Source of the DNA: Undaria pinnatifida
Taxonomy: Eukaryota > Sar > Phaeophyceae > Laminariales > Alariaceae
Direction: 5' to 3'
Assembly: GCA_012845835.1 (NCBI GenBank)
Contig: JABAKD010000010.1
Location: forward strand, 10,668,311-10,732,310
Length of the DNA: 64,000 bases
Positions 43,660 to 57,000 of this stretch are shown here, piece after piece. Below the pieces are notes generated by a model that saw nothing but the letters and a program-made list of their open reading frames with translations, was not told where the DNA came from and searched no databases. Each line of letters opens with the position of its first letter. Position 1 is the first letter of the stretch. The translations under genes and the position numbers were made by a program.

Positions 43660-46600
43660 GCAATGGTACCATAATCACACACATCAGCTGCACATCACAT
43701 GTTGTTAGCACTGCTGTAGTCCAAGGTGCTCGTTGTCGTGGTGTTCGGTCTTGCTGGCCGTTGCCCACCAAGGCTTGCCACGAAACAAAAGTTGACCCCA
43801 TGTCTCGTCTGTCCGCGGGCCGTCTGCTTTTTTTTTTCTTCTCTTCTTTAAATATTTGAAATACGTCAGCTGTAAGTTCGATCAATTTGACCCCTTTAGA
43901 GCCCCAAAAATAAGAAACCCTCCATCCAAGTAGTAATTTTGCCCCGAAAACGGGTTTCAGTTGTAACGGCGTTAAGGGCTGATACTCATTTTTGCAAGCC
44001 CCGTGATCCGTGATACTCCGGTCGCGCGTGCTCACTTTTTGAAATGCTTGAATCCCCTGGATTTTGTCAAGGCGAATGGGACACAGAGACACGTGACAAC
44101 CACGGCCAGTGTCGATCGCGCAATTGGCCTGTAGTCCGTGCTGCGGTGGTTGTTTCGGACGTCGTTCGTAATCGACTGTCGAAAAACTTTGTTCTGCCGG
44201 CAAACTCGTAGACCCCCGATCCCGTGTGGAAAACGCCGGACAAAGACATGCAATTTTCCTTTTCCTTTCATTTTCTTGTCTCTTGACCGCGTGCACCCGT
44301 ACTATATAATTGCCCCGTCCATAGTCATTCCTTTCTTTGGAACTGAAGTGGGACCTTCTCGATACTGGTCCTTGTACGTTCATCCCTGGTATATATACGC
44401 TGGTATATTATCATCCTCATATCTATCATAACGCACGTTTTATTTCTTTCTTCATACACATCTACTTTCCAGCTTCTGGACAAGCCGTGGCCACAGGGGT
44501 CCCTCCTCCCCCCCGGTTCTCGCCTTCAATTTTTATCGCGCATAGGGTTCAGTAATCCCGCTGCTCGTCGATTTTTCATCGAGTGTTGCTAAAAAGCTCA
44601 CGCTCCCGCGCTTTCCGCAAGTCAATTTGTGCACAAGAAAAAGTCCCCACGAATGTATACGAGTATGCACTCGGGTAGATTCGAACTCTCGAAACTGACC
44701 TATACCAGGCTCGAAGATAACCTGTTACGCCACCAGGGCGACCGGTACATACCACGATGGGAGTCGACGAGGGAAGAAAGGGCGTGAAGTCCTTTTCTCG
44801 CGATAATAAGGAAGGCACGCACCGTCGTAGAGGGGAGGAGGAAGAAGAGCCTGCTTAGTGACCCTGGGTCTGAGTTACGTCTGGGAAGGGAGAAAGAGAA
44901 GGAAACAGTGCGAAGATCATAATAGATGAAATGAGCAAAAAAACACGGTAGGGACTATTTTCAACGTAAACGCTGACGAGTTGAAAGCGCGAGAGCGTGG
45001 GTTGTTAGCAACGAATCGATGAAAATCGACGAGCATAAAAGCTGACGAGTGAGAAGGCTGAAACCTACCATGTGCGATAAAAATGAAGGCACGTACCGGG
45101 GGGGGGGAGGAAAGACAAGTATGACCACGGCTTTTGTCCAGAAGGTCGCTGAGGACAACACCTCTTATGGGATGAGCCAAAGAGTGAAAAGTGATTATTA
45201 AAAAAGAAAAAAACGTAAACCTACAGAAAATGGTGTGCCCCATGACAAGATGGCCAACTGACCCACTGATCTGTCCGGCTTCATCTGCTAATCATGGCTC
45301 GCCGTGTCATACCTTTATGGTTTTGGCGTTGCAATGAGCCCTCTCTCGACCCTCCCTGATCATGTGTACTCTCATCAGGAGGTATCAGATCATCATGTCA
45401 CCTTTGTTGCGACTGGTTCATGCTCCCATTGATTTCACAAACAGAATATGGCAAGGGGGCGAGCTGATCCAACGTACTCGTCCAAACTCCTGATAGATCA
45501 GGGCAGATCGTGTCATGGATACCTGAGTGCCCTTCGTAGCGACCAGGTCATGCCCCCATTGATTATACAGACAAGAGCAAGGTGCCAAGCTGATCCAACG
45601 TACTTGTACTCCCATCAGATCAGATCAGATCATACCCTACGATTCGTAGATACCCGTGGTACTCTCTTGTTTGCGACCATTCATGCGCCTATTGATTATG
45701 CATACGTATGTATACGATAAAGGGCAAAATGGCATGCTGATCCAACCACCCCGCTCGCCTTTTGTCCCCCCGCAATCAAAGATGTCAGGAGACGCCACTT
45801 TACCCCTTGACCGACGGCACATTTCCAATAATGTACCTTGACTGACGGCAAACTACTAGATTTTAGTCTGGAAATATCGGTTTGACATCCTTGACCGCTT
45901 GACGTTTTCCCTTGACTGACCGTCTCCTGACATCCTTGCTCGCCGTACGCGTTTGTGATTGGTCCGCAGGTTTACGAAAAGAACCTGCACGACACGATGG
46001 CAGAATTCCCGGAACTGAGGAAGCAGCGGAGGCTCGATTACTACAGGTCAGGAGCTACAGCAGCCCTATGTAGGGGTCCCCCAGTCAGGCGGTTGTGTGC
46101 CAGAGCGATATGACCGCTTTATTGGGGGAAGCCGACTTATTCATATCCAGGTTTTGTGTACAATTCTCCAGTCGCGCAAAGCAATTTTGACCGCCTTATA
46201 TCGGGAGACCGCCTTATACCGGGAGACCGCCATATACCGGGAGACCGCCTTATACCGGGAGACCGCCTTATACCGGGAGCCCGCCTTATGCCGGGAGACC
46301 TCCTTCTTTAGACCGCCTTGTTGGAGGACCCCTACTGTACAAACTAATGTTGCGAGCGAAGCTAGTTTCTAACTTGTGACGACGGCGCCGAGAAACCGTG
46401 CTCGTTTCCAGCCCCTCGTGCCGAAATCTCGGTGTCCTTTGTTTCGTCCGACGACCATGATACGTTTTAGAGAGGTCAGGCCTCCTAAAATTGAAATCTA
46501 ACAAGGGTGTGTTTGGTAAGGTATATACTCTGCGAGTACCCGGGTTATTGTTGTTGTCGTTGTTTTGTCGTTGTTGTTGCTGTTCCCGCGTTGACTCGCA

Positions 46601-49600
46601 TAATCGAGTTCGTGGTCACAGGACAGGCCGCAGTCATTCCGGGTATATACACCAGGGAACCCGCAAAGTATATACCCGAGTACCTCCACTGGAAATCATA
46701 TGTTGTACCCGGGTATATACACCCGGACACCCGCAGAGTGTACACCCGAGTATCGCCAGTGGCAATCAAATATTATATACACCCGGGTACCGGCAGAGTA
46801 TATACCCGAGTATCGTCAGTGACAATTAGATGTGGTACCCGGGTATAATACATCCGGGTACCCGCAAATATACCCGAGAATCATCAGTGGTAATCAGACG
46901 TGGTACCCGGGTATATACTCCCGGGCACCCGCAGAGTACGTACTCCAGTATCACCAGTGGCAATCAGATGTGGTAACCGGGTACCCTAGAGTATCTACCC
47001 TACCAAACAAACCTTGGCTGTGTAACTTTTGGAGAGGTCTCCAACATGAAATCTAGGTTATTCGCGGGCGGTTGCGGTGCGTACCCACCTGGTATGGGCT
47101 TTGACGGTGTGTACCTTTTTTCAATACCCGAGTATCACCAGTAAAACTCAGATGTGATACCCGGGTGCCCTAGAGTATACCCGGTATACCTAACTAAACA
47201 AACCTTGTTATGTACACGTTTTGACACGTGGGACAGATCATCGGTCATTTACTTGATCTAGATCCTTCAGGAACATCTGTATGGTCTAGCTCATGTTACC
47301 TGATGGCAGCCGTGCGATCTGCATGATCTAGCACATGTTTCCTCGGTTGGATATGAGCTCCACATCAACAGATACTGCGCAGCATTTCTTAACGGCAGCT
47401 ATGGGATCTACTGTAGGTGATCTAGACGATCTAGATTATCTAGATCGTGATCTATCAGCGGTGAGCACTTTTCCTCCACGGAGTCATCCCACGCTGGCTA
47501 GGGGTGCAGCAGATTCTAAGAATTTTCCGAGCTCCTAAGATGAGGAGCTAGCTGAAACATCTCACCATCACCCGCAACATGACTTCGAAGGCGTTCCTTC
47601 GCGCAATCCGACCAACATGTCTGCGCGCTAGTCCGAAAGCCAAATGCACTCGTAAAATTAGCTTGCTATCCGACAGTTCCCACACGTCAGAGGCTCAACT
47701 GATCAGAAACGTTTCGCCCGAAAAGTGTAACCTTGCCGTGGTATGACTCAGTATATCTATCCGAGTGCGCTTGCGGCACGTATACCTACCTGGTATGGGC
47801 TCCGACGGTGTGCACTTTTGTTTTTTGCGGTATGTATCTTGTTTTAGGGCCGTCGCAGTCTATACCTTGCCTGGTAGGTGTTATTCGTGCTCCTGGAGTT
47901 AGGCCATATAGTTGGGCCATATATACAGCTTCCCCGATATTTTAGAAGTTGATGTACGTACAGTATATACAGCGGCAGTCCAGCAGTGTTGATGCTGGGT
48001 ATATATATATTAATACTTGCGGACTTTTTTTCAAAAATACCCTGCGGTAGATGAGGAAAATAAAGCGTAGGCTCGCCACACTTCCACGGTTTTTCGTACA
48101 TGTTGGGTCTCCAAGCATCCAACATCTGACTGCCTGTGGGCAAATACGATGTACTTGGTCCTTGTCCGCAGCTCGAGAGTAGTGTGGGGAATCGCCCTCG
48201 CGGGGACGGTTCGCTCTCTTCCCGTCGTGTTGGAGAACCGTAAGGAAGTGGTATTCCCGTCACCACGTGTACAGCACGAGTACGATGAGGACTTTTTGTA
48301 CGGGCGACTCTTAAATGCAGTAAATTTTGCGTGGAGAAAAATAAATGGACAAAAGGTGGATTTTCAACCGGCAAACCAAAAAATCAGCAGCTGTTCCGTG
48401 CGCGGTCTTTTTATCATGGTTTTGTTTTTTTTTCGTTCATACGTATGGGAATCAGCCATTTCAGAACAGGTACTCTTTTTGTGTTGTTGAGCCAGATTTG
48501 AACTCCACGACGAGTGATCCACGCTAGGATGGGCAATCATTCCCCTTCACCACCTCGTCGCAGAAAGTGCACGGAATGAGGAACGGAAACAGAGAAGCCC
48601 CTTTTCATGGAGCATCAGCGCCTGTATCCACTGCTGTTTGCTCTTTAAAGTAAAAAAAAGTCACGCTGGATTGTTTTGATCGTCGTACGATTCGAAATTG
48701 TCCCTTCGAGGAGACGAAATTGCTTTGCCTAGCGAAGTTCGAGTCCGAACCAACGCATCGGTTTGCTGCTATACGTATCCTGCTCTACTGCTGTACGTAA
48801 CACATAGCCACACCAGCGGCACACCACTTAAGGGTATGCCACACGCGCATAATGGTGATGCTGCCTGCTGTTGCTTGTGCTGCTGGGCACGGTTGTAGCC
48901 TTTTCTGTGTTGCCTGCATTTTCATTGTTGCCTACTCATGGTCGCGTGGGGGAAGAAGCACAAAATTGATTATCGCAAGTATAAATAACCATTGATGAAA
49001 AGGTCTTGAATCCAAACGATCCTAACATTTTCGTCCATAATGGCAATGCCGCCCACAACAGCAGCAAAAGACAGGTTGTCGATTACAGCTACGAAGGAGG
49101 CCTCGAAAAAAACAACCAGCCACAGTAGAATGGTGCAGATGGATGCGCCACACACGCACGGTGTTGCCTGCTGGTGCTGCTGGGCGGCAGTTTTTTAGCG
49201 TTTTGCTCTCTGCGTGTTAGCTGTGCTCATGGCTGTCATGATAGGGCAAAAAACATATCGAATGTTTTCCTCTGGGTCTGGTACGCGCGTATGATGTGCA
49301 CATATTTTTTGGGTCTTCATGAAAGAGATGGGTAAATCCAATCCTGGGGGGGATGCGGAAACCCAATCCCAGGGGAGATGCGGAAACCCAATCCCCGGGG
49401 AGATGCGGAAACACCATCCCCGGGGATGTTGTGGAAACCCGGGGATTTGCCTTATCCATGCCCGAGGCCCAAAAAGTTTGAAAGGCTCGCCACGCGCGAC
49501 ACACTTCACGGATCGCGCCCAAACCTCCGGCAACGTGACCCCAACGGCCGAACTGTGCCCACCCCATCCGACGTTTCGGACAAAGGTGCGAGCACGAAGA

Positions 49601-52600
49601 GATGTGTCCGAAAAAAAGAAGACAATTATACGTATACATGGTAGTAGCCGTTTCGTGTTCAGCGCCCAGCAGGTTTTAAACTACGTAACACAGAGCGCGA
49701 TTGTTGTTTTATCCATAGAGGTGCACTTGTTAAGCCCTTTAGAGCCCCCAAATCCCTCCCTATACTAACTTCAAGTAAATTTGTCCCCAAAACGGGTTTC
49801 CAGTTGTAAAGGGGTTGAGGTACGGCCTTGAAAGGCCTGCAATTGTCTGATTTGATAGGTAATTGACCGTTTTCGTATGATAGGTTGGCGTTTTATGTTC
49901 GGGGTAGTCAGGAAATATAATCGAGGCATGCGCCTCGAGTTTTCAGATGCTATCCGGGGCTCTGTGGAAATAATCAAAAATGCTGCTTCTCTACTACTAC
50001 GGCTAAGAAAGTGAGTACTCGCCAAAGACCTGCTTAATAGGCAGGCCTGCAGAGGACACACTGTGTCCCCGCCCAATTCCTCAACACTATGGCGTCGTCA
50101 GCTTTTATTTTGCCTTCTGAGGGTGGCTGGCTGCTGGAGCTCTATACAGTACCCACCCAAATACCGATCTATGATATGGAGAGAAAAATAAAAGTCCGGC
50201 CCGATACGCAATGCCATGGTCTACATCGTAGGCATGCAACGATACATGTTTGCAAATAGAAAAAAATGTATTGAAATTCCGAAATTCCGACGATTTTTGG
50301 GTTAAGAAGGCCCGTCATTAAGATTTTTGCCTTGATACCTCTATTATAAGACGCGTGAAAAAAAAACAAATTTAGTCCCCGGCGAATGTCCACGCCGTTT
50401 TTTCGATTCAGACCGTGGAATTTTGCACACCTCTTCTATGTGCCATTGCGAAGACCTCACGTGTCGTTTTTTTTTTCTTTTTGGTGATTTCTGATTTTTC
50501 GTCAGTTGAGAATTTTTTGGAAAATGTGGCCCACCTTAGACCAATTTTTTTCTGCAAAAAAAAAGAAGAAAAAAACCCGGAGGTCAGGCCTCGGGATGGG
50601 CATGTAGAACACGTGTGCAGCATTTCATGGTCCATCTATCAAACACGGCGTGGACATATGAACTTTTGTACGTAAACATGAGTAAGATACGCTATTTGCT
50701 TCAAATTACTTGGTTGTAGTGCAGATCCAGTTTTTTCGCTAGATGCTGCTTGATGTTGAACACTGGCAGGTCACACCTTCGATTTTTTGCGCGAAAATCT
50801 GTACAGACATGCCTTGGAGTACCTCCAACCGGTTCGTGCAAAATGCGGCGCAATTATTTTTCTCTCCTCCGCTTGGAAAAAGCCTGAATACTATTGAAGA
50901 ATGTGAATGCCTGCCATTGGTCGATACGAGTTTTGCTCCTAAAGACAGCCCGTGGCCGTTACAAAAGAACTGACCATGTCACCCTCTTACCCTCTACCAT
51001 TCGTCATGGAGGTCAGTACGATACCAAATATTCACCCTTTGACTGGATGTTGCGAGCGGCATTCGCCGGAGAGAGTTTTTTTTTTTTCTTGTGCGTGAGC
51101 CAGCCTGTACGGTAGATCTACTGTAGGTCTATAGATAGAGCTCTCTGGTTTAGGAAAACCTACGGGACGAGTATAACAAGCGAGAAGACAACCACCGTGC
51201 GACGATTATTTTCTCCGTTAGACGGTTTCTACGATATAGAGATACTCGTAGGCCTTTTTTTTTTGGGGGGGGGGAGGGGACAAAATCTAAGTGACGAGGG
51301 AAGAATCCCTTCTTGAAACCGAAAAAAACTCGTGTCGGAATTTTCAGTGTTATTTTGCAATACCAGGTACGAGTATGATTTTTTTGTATACCTACAGTAG
51401 GCCATAAGTTTGTTCACACGGGTTTTTGCGCACTATTTTTTTTCCTCGAGAATGAGCTTTTGAGTAAGAGGTGTAGAGTTAGCACCCCCAGTTCGCAAGG
51501 GACCTCAGAAAGGAGGAAAAAATGGTGCACCTCCGGCATAGGAGCAGGTAAGGGTTTGTTGGCATCATATGATACGGGTTGCACGTTAATTTTTCTTAAA
51601 AAATAATAAGTGTTTCGGGTGGGAGGTGTAAAGCTAGCTATTAATAGCTCCTCCGCTGTACTCGTCTTTTTTGGTTTGCTTTGTTGAGTGTCCTCTCTCG
51701 GTCCTCTTTATAATCATGTTTTCCCCCCCCCGCTAGTTCCACCTGTATTGCCGATCAAAACGAGCAGTTGAAAGAACCTCTGAGGGAGAAGAAAACTGTT
51801 GCGCCTCTAGCTTGGTAGCAGGTGTCCAGTAGCAGAAGGAGGGGCGCAAAAGGAACAACGGAAATGGCGGCTTCGCAAAGTTTGGCTCGTGGAAACTCAC
51901 AATCGCCGGACTCTGTTGTTCTTGTTTTGCCAACATCATTTGTTGTATACCTTCCTTACCCATGGGTTCGCTCATAAGGGTTGCACGTTATTTTTTTTTG
52001 TTGCCTCGAAATATTTATTTTAGCTACACCTCTCCAGCGAGGAACGAGCATCAGAAAGAAAAAAAATGTTGATATGCGCCTCCAGCGTAGTCTCCTCGGT
52101 TGTCCGGTAATGAGCAGGGGCACGAAACTAACGAACGAAACAACGGAAATGGCGGCTTTCTCAAAATATATCGTCGAGATGTAAACATCTTCTTTGGGCA
52201 CATCGCTCGGCGTTCTCGTTCTCCGCCTTTTGTCAAGGAAGAAATACAGCTTGGGCGTTTTGGTATTTCCGTCCCGGGAAGGTGTGATCTCACAGTAGCT
52301 TGACTGCCTGCTTGCCTTTTGGCGGTGTTCTCGCCCCACTGCTAAATCGTACCAGGTATAAATAATGCCAGGTACCAGATAAAGTATAAAACCAAATATA
52401 TTGTAGTTCGGTTTTTGAGGTGGTCCGCATTTTTTTTTGCTTTTGTCAAATTTTCCGGGTCGGAGCCTTAGGCTTAGCCTTGGGCTTAGACTTAGCCTGG
52501 TTTAGAGTCGGATTTGTAGGGTTAGGGTTGGGCTTAGGCTCAGGGTTGGATTGGGTCGAAGCCTTCTCGTGGTTCGTACCAATAAACACACATGATCACA

Positions 52601-53943
52601 CAAGAAAACAGGCTAGAAAAAAAACTACAAAGCGAAATGTATGTGGTGCTCTATTTAGTATGATTGTGGGGCGAGACCGGGCGAAGGCGCCTCGAGGTGT
52701 TATCATGGCGTGTTATGCGTATTATACGGTATTACTTGTGAGCTATGATGGGAGTCATGTACTACTAGAGCAGGGTGCAGTGGACTGCGAGTGTACGTAT
52801 AGCGTGTGCGTGCCAGGTCCGTGCCACCTGTGACTTGGTCAGCTTGTGCGAGGGCTTGCGAGGTTGTTTCTTCGTTTCTGTTTCTCGATCAATCTATCTA
52901 CAAGCACTATTTTGTATATTTTTTCCCGCGCGACTTTGAGGCTTTTTACTGCCTGTAGGTTGTCTCTCTCGCTCTGTTATCGATCGCCCGTCACAAACCT
53001 TTTGTGTTCACACAACGCCCAGAAAGTAGTGTGTTCGTACTTTTTTCTTTTTTCCTTTCTGACCATCCCATCTATTATCTTCGCACTTTTTCTTTGTCCT
53101 TCTCCCTCGCTAGACATAACTCTGACCCGGGAGGGGTCACAAACAGGCTCTTCTCCCCCCTCCCCACTACGGCACGCGCCTTCGTTTTTATCGCGAGAAT
53201 AATTCAGCACGTTCTTCGCTCGTCGACTCGCGTCAAATATTGCATACTAGTCCAAGGCATTCCTGCGGTAATATCCACACTCGGGGAGGACGATAATGCA
53301 CAGCCAGCTGCAGTATCTATATCTTATCATGCCGTTGGTTTTGTGCGCGGTGACTTTTGACGGTCTGTCGCGTGTGCACGTGTGTTTTATTTCCACGCGT
53401 TTCGTGCTGCCCAGCAAAGACGAACGGTCCCGTCGCGCCTCTGTCGGGCTGCATTCGACGTTTGGCTAATTTGACGTCTTATGGATCGCGGTTTGGGCCC
53501 GCTGCCTTCTAGTAGTACATACATGTCAATAGCGGTACCGATTCATGATCTACACCCCCCTCATATATTAATATGTGATGCATGCAGGTGTTTTGTAGAT
53601 TTTTTGGCGCTGAGCCGGTTTGTCATACCCAGCGATCGCTGGTCGATACGCAGGCGCTGTCGAAACGTGGAGAAACGCGCTGCGCAGCTTGCTCGTAGAA
53701 CGTAGAACAACGTTCGGTAATTACAACTGAGGTATTTGATGGCTGCATAATATCTTTTGGCGGCTCTCCGAGTATTTTTTATTTTATATTTTTTATTCAT
53801 GTATTTGTTTATTTATTCATTTATTTATTTATTTGTTTATTTGTTTATTTATTTGTTTGTTTGTTTGTTTGTTTGTTTGTTTTTTTGTTTATTTATTTAT
53901 TTATTTATTTTATATTTATTTATCTATTTATTTATTTATCTAT

Positions 53944-54014
<71 letters not shown>

Positions 54015-57000
54015 TTCATTTATTTATTTATTCATTTATTTATTTATTCATTTATTCATTTATTCATTTAGTCATTTATTCATTTATTCATTTATTTATT
54101 TATTTATTTATTTGTTTATTTTCTGTCTGTGGTGATACTGATATATTAACGATTGTATATATTTTATCAAGCTTTTGAAGTATTTTCGAGTACTTGTGCA
54201 CTTATTTTTTATGTGTGCAGACCGCGGCCGCTCTAACGTTCGTCCCCTCCCCCCCCCCCCCCCCGTCGCCACCCTATGATGCTTATTTTCGCTGTTCGTG
54301 TAAAAAAACAGGGTGTTCAAGCTAATGCACGAGAATGACAACGCTAGGGAGCGTCGCAGGAAGGTGTGTTGTGTCTTGTTCTGTGTGACCAAGGCTACGA
54401 TGATACTTTGGCACCGCAGTCCCGACATGTGGACAAAGCTCTTGGAGTTAGACTAGGAACATTTTGGGAGTTGGAAACGGGATCAGGGGGAGGTGGGGGA
54501 TAGTTTTGTGACCGTTTTTTTCAGTACAGTTGGGTACTCCGATTTAAGAGCGCTCAGGATAAGAGCGTTCGGGAGTTAAGAGCGGCATGCCCCGCCTATG
54601 CTAAAAGCTATGTATTTCCCGCTACGGATAAGAGCAGTGTCTAGTTAAGAGTGCTTGGTTTGGCTTAAATCGGGGCGCTCTTCAATCGGGGTACCCACTG
54701 TGTCGTAGCCTCGGTGGGTCTTGTGTTGCTCTCGATCCGTGTGGTGCAGGAGAAACCTGCCTGGCGCCTAGCGTGCCTCTTTTAACTTTTTGGGGGCCCG
54801 TGTTTAGTGTCCACAAAATACAACGATAACGATTGCAATAAATTTTAAGCGCCTACCAGTAGCGCGATCGCGCAGCAAGCAGTACGGGTAGGATCATGCT
54901 GCCGGCGTCCGTCACGTACGAGCCTTTGCATTGTTGTCGCTCGTACAGCATTTTTTTTTTTTTGTCGTCGCCAGAACGGCGGTGGCCGACGCCGCAATCG
55001 TCGATTTTCGTCGTCAATGAAATTCACTCTGAGGTCTCAAAGGGGGTTGGTTACGCGAACCCTTGTACGCGCCGCTTCTAATATCACACAGATTATTTGC
55101 CACTAGTTTACCCCCAAAACGTTGCTCCGGTGCTTCGTTTTTTTATAATAATAGCATTCGCTGCAAGAAATCGTGGTATTTTTCGTACCAGCATGCACTG
55201 CTGCTGCTGCAGTTGTTGACGATTATTTGAACATGAAAACCGCATGTTTAAGCTGCGGATCTTCGTTCTCGACTTTGTTGAGACTGAGACCCGGTCCCAA
55301 ACCGCTTGTTGTTCTTGTTCTCACGTTCACCTCTTAGTGAAAAAAAAAATAGAGTCCGTGGTCACGCAAAGGTGCTGGAGCCCTGGGAAGATTCGAAAAA
55401 ACATAATGAAACAAAATCAGCCTGGAAACACTACGCTTTCCTACCCAACACTGATTGTATACAGTATGTGGATGACATATGATACCCCGCTGCGGATCTT
55501 CCTTCTGTATTCCGTTGAGATCCGGTCCCAAACCACCGGTGTGTGTCATGAATGTCATACAGATGGTAGTCGTTGGTCCCCTGGTAAGGCGCCGGTGGTG
55601 TGCGAGAGCAATACCGCATATGCCGCCCCCCTTTTGATCAAAATCAGGCCCCCACGTCCTTAAAAACTCCGCCCTCCCCTCACCGGTTATTCGACTTACA
55701 GTATTCACTTGATAAACTGATGCATTCCCCTCCACAGCTGTCAGATTTTGTCCCCCTCAGAAACGGATTTTATAGTTTCCGTGCACAGACTGCCTAACAT
55801 CATCCTGTTGACCCTGATAGCTACACTCTTCAGTTGCAAGGGGAGTCGCCGACCTATATCCTTAATGAGGACATACAACCCGTAATATGCGCGATCGGAG
55901 TATCACACACAGCTTGCAAAGATAAGTTTCGACCAAATATTCGATCTCACAGCTGGAGTGTATTCTTTTTTTTATAATATGACAGTGTATAACACACCCC
56001 CTCGGATGAAGTGCTGAGCCGGTTTCCTCCGAAACCAGCGCGGCACGAATAACATCGGTGGCGGCTTTGGGAGGATGTCGTCCAGATCTTTCCATAGAAG
56101 TGTCGCTCGGCGTTTAGACTCTGCCGGTGGTCGAGAAATCGGAATACGAAACTCGTCCGAGGGGGTGTGCGGTGTGCTATACACGGTCACATACGGTATG
56201 ACCGCCGTAATGGGGGAACCCGCCTTGTCCATAGTCACACCCTGGACAATTCCTTTTATACTAGTCTACTGTGCGCTGCCGGAGTAGTAACGGGGACCGC
56301 CGATAGGGACAGCTCGCGCTATCGCTATAGTGAGAACCGAAAGACACGCCAGCTAACGCTAGATTGCGAATGCAATTGAGTTAAATCGACACACGACGTG
56401 TATGGAAATACGTGAAAGTGTGGTGAGCTTAAGCTTTATTTTTCCCCTTCCGTCGGAGTATATATAATATATATATATTAGAAAATGTGACCACAATTGA
56501 TTTGGGGTACTGTCTAACAAAAGGAATTGGGGCCGCAATTGATTTGGGGTGCTGTCTATTAATCGGAATTGAGGCCCACAATTGATTTGTGCTGCTGATT
56601 ATTAATTGGAATTGCGGCCACAATTGTTTTTGGGTGCTGTCTATTAATAGGGATTGCGGCTACGATTAACTTGGGCTACTGTCTATTCATCGGAATTGCG
56701 GCTACAGTTGATTTCGGGTGTTGTCATCAATCGGAATTGCGGCTTCAATTTTTTTCGGGTGCCGTCTGTTAATCGGAATTGCGGCCACAATTGATTTCGG
56801 GTGCTGTCTATCAATCGAAATTGCGGCCACCATTGATTTTGGAAGGTCAGGACAGATGTCTTTAAATGAAAGGTCACAACGTTGCAAATGAAAGGTCAAG
56901 CCAGAAACCTATCGACCGAGTCATTCCTATTGATAGGCAAGACCACAAACAATTTACTGAAACAATTTCAATCGGAAGATCACAGCATGAACCTATTGTG

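Noticed and set aside
43493..43708. Poly-Ala and poly-Ser ORFs
   Set aside because: Artefacts of the CTG array.
44668..44752. Functional tRNA gene, minus strand
   Set aside because: Box A and box B words are present but the anticodon and D stems do not pair and the anticodon loop lacks U33.
46180..46310. Regular short direct repeats suggesting a CRISPR array
   Set aside because: Units are contiguous without unique spacers, inside an inverted-repeat element of eukaryotic DNA. It is a minisatellite.
48171..48243. Extra exon of the five-exon gene (acceptor TTGTCCGCAG, donor ACC|GTAAGG)
   Set aside because: Good sites, but its end phase does not join exon 3, while exon 2 joins exon 3 directly in phase.
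52440..52565. Interstitial telomere
   Set aside because: The units vary in length and sequence, with no run of a constant telomeric motif.
53757..54178. Hydrophobic LFIY-rich ORFs resembling membrane segments
   Set aside because: Pure translation of (TTTA)n in all three frames.
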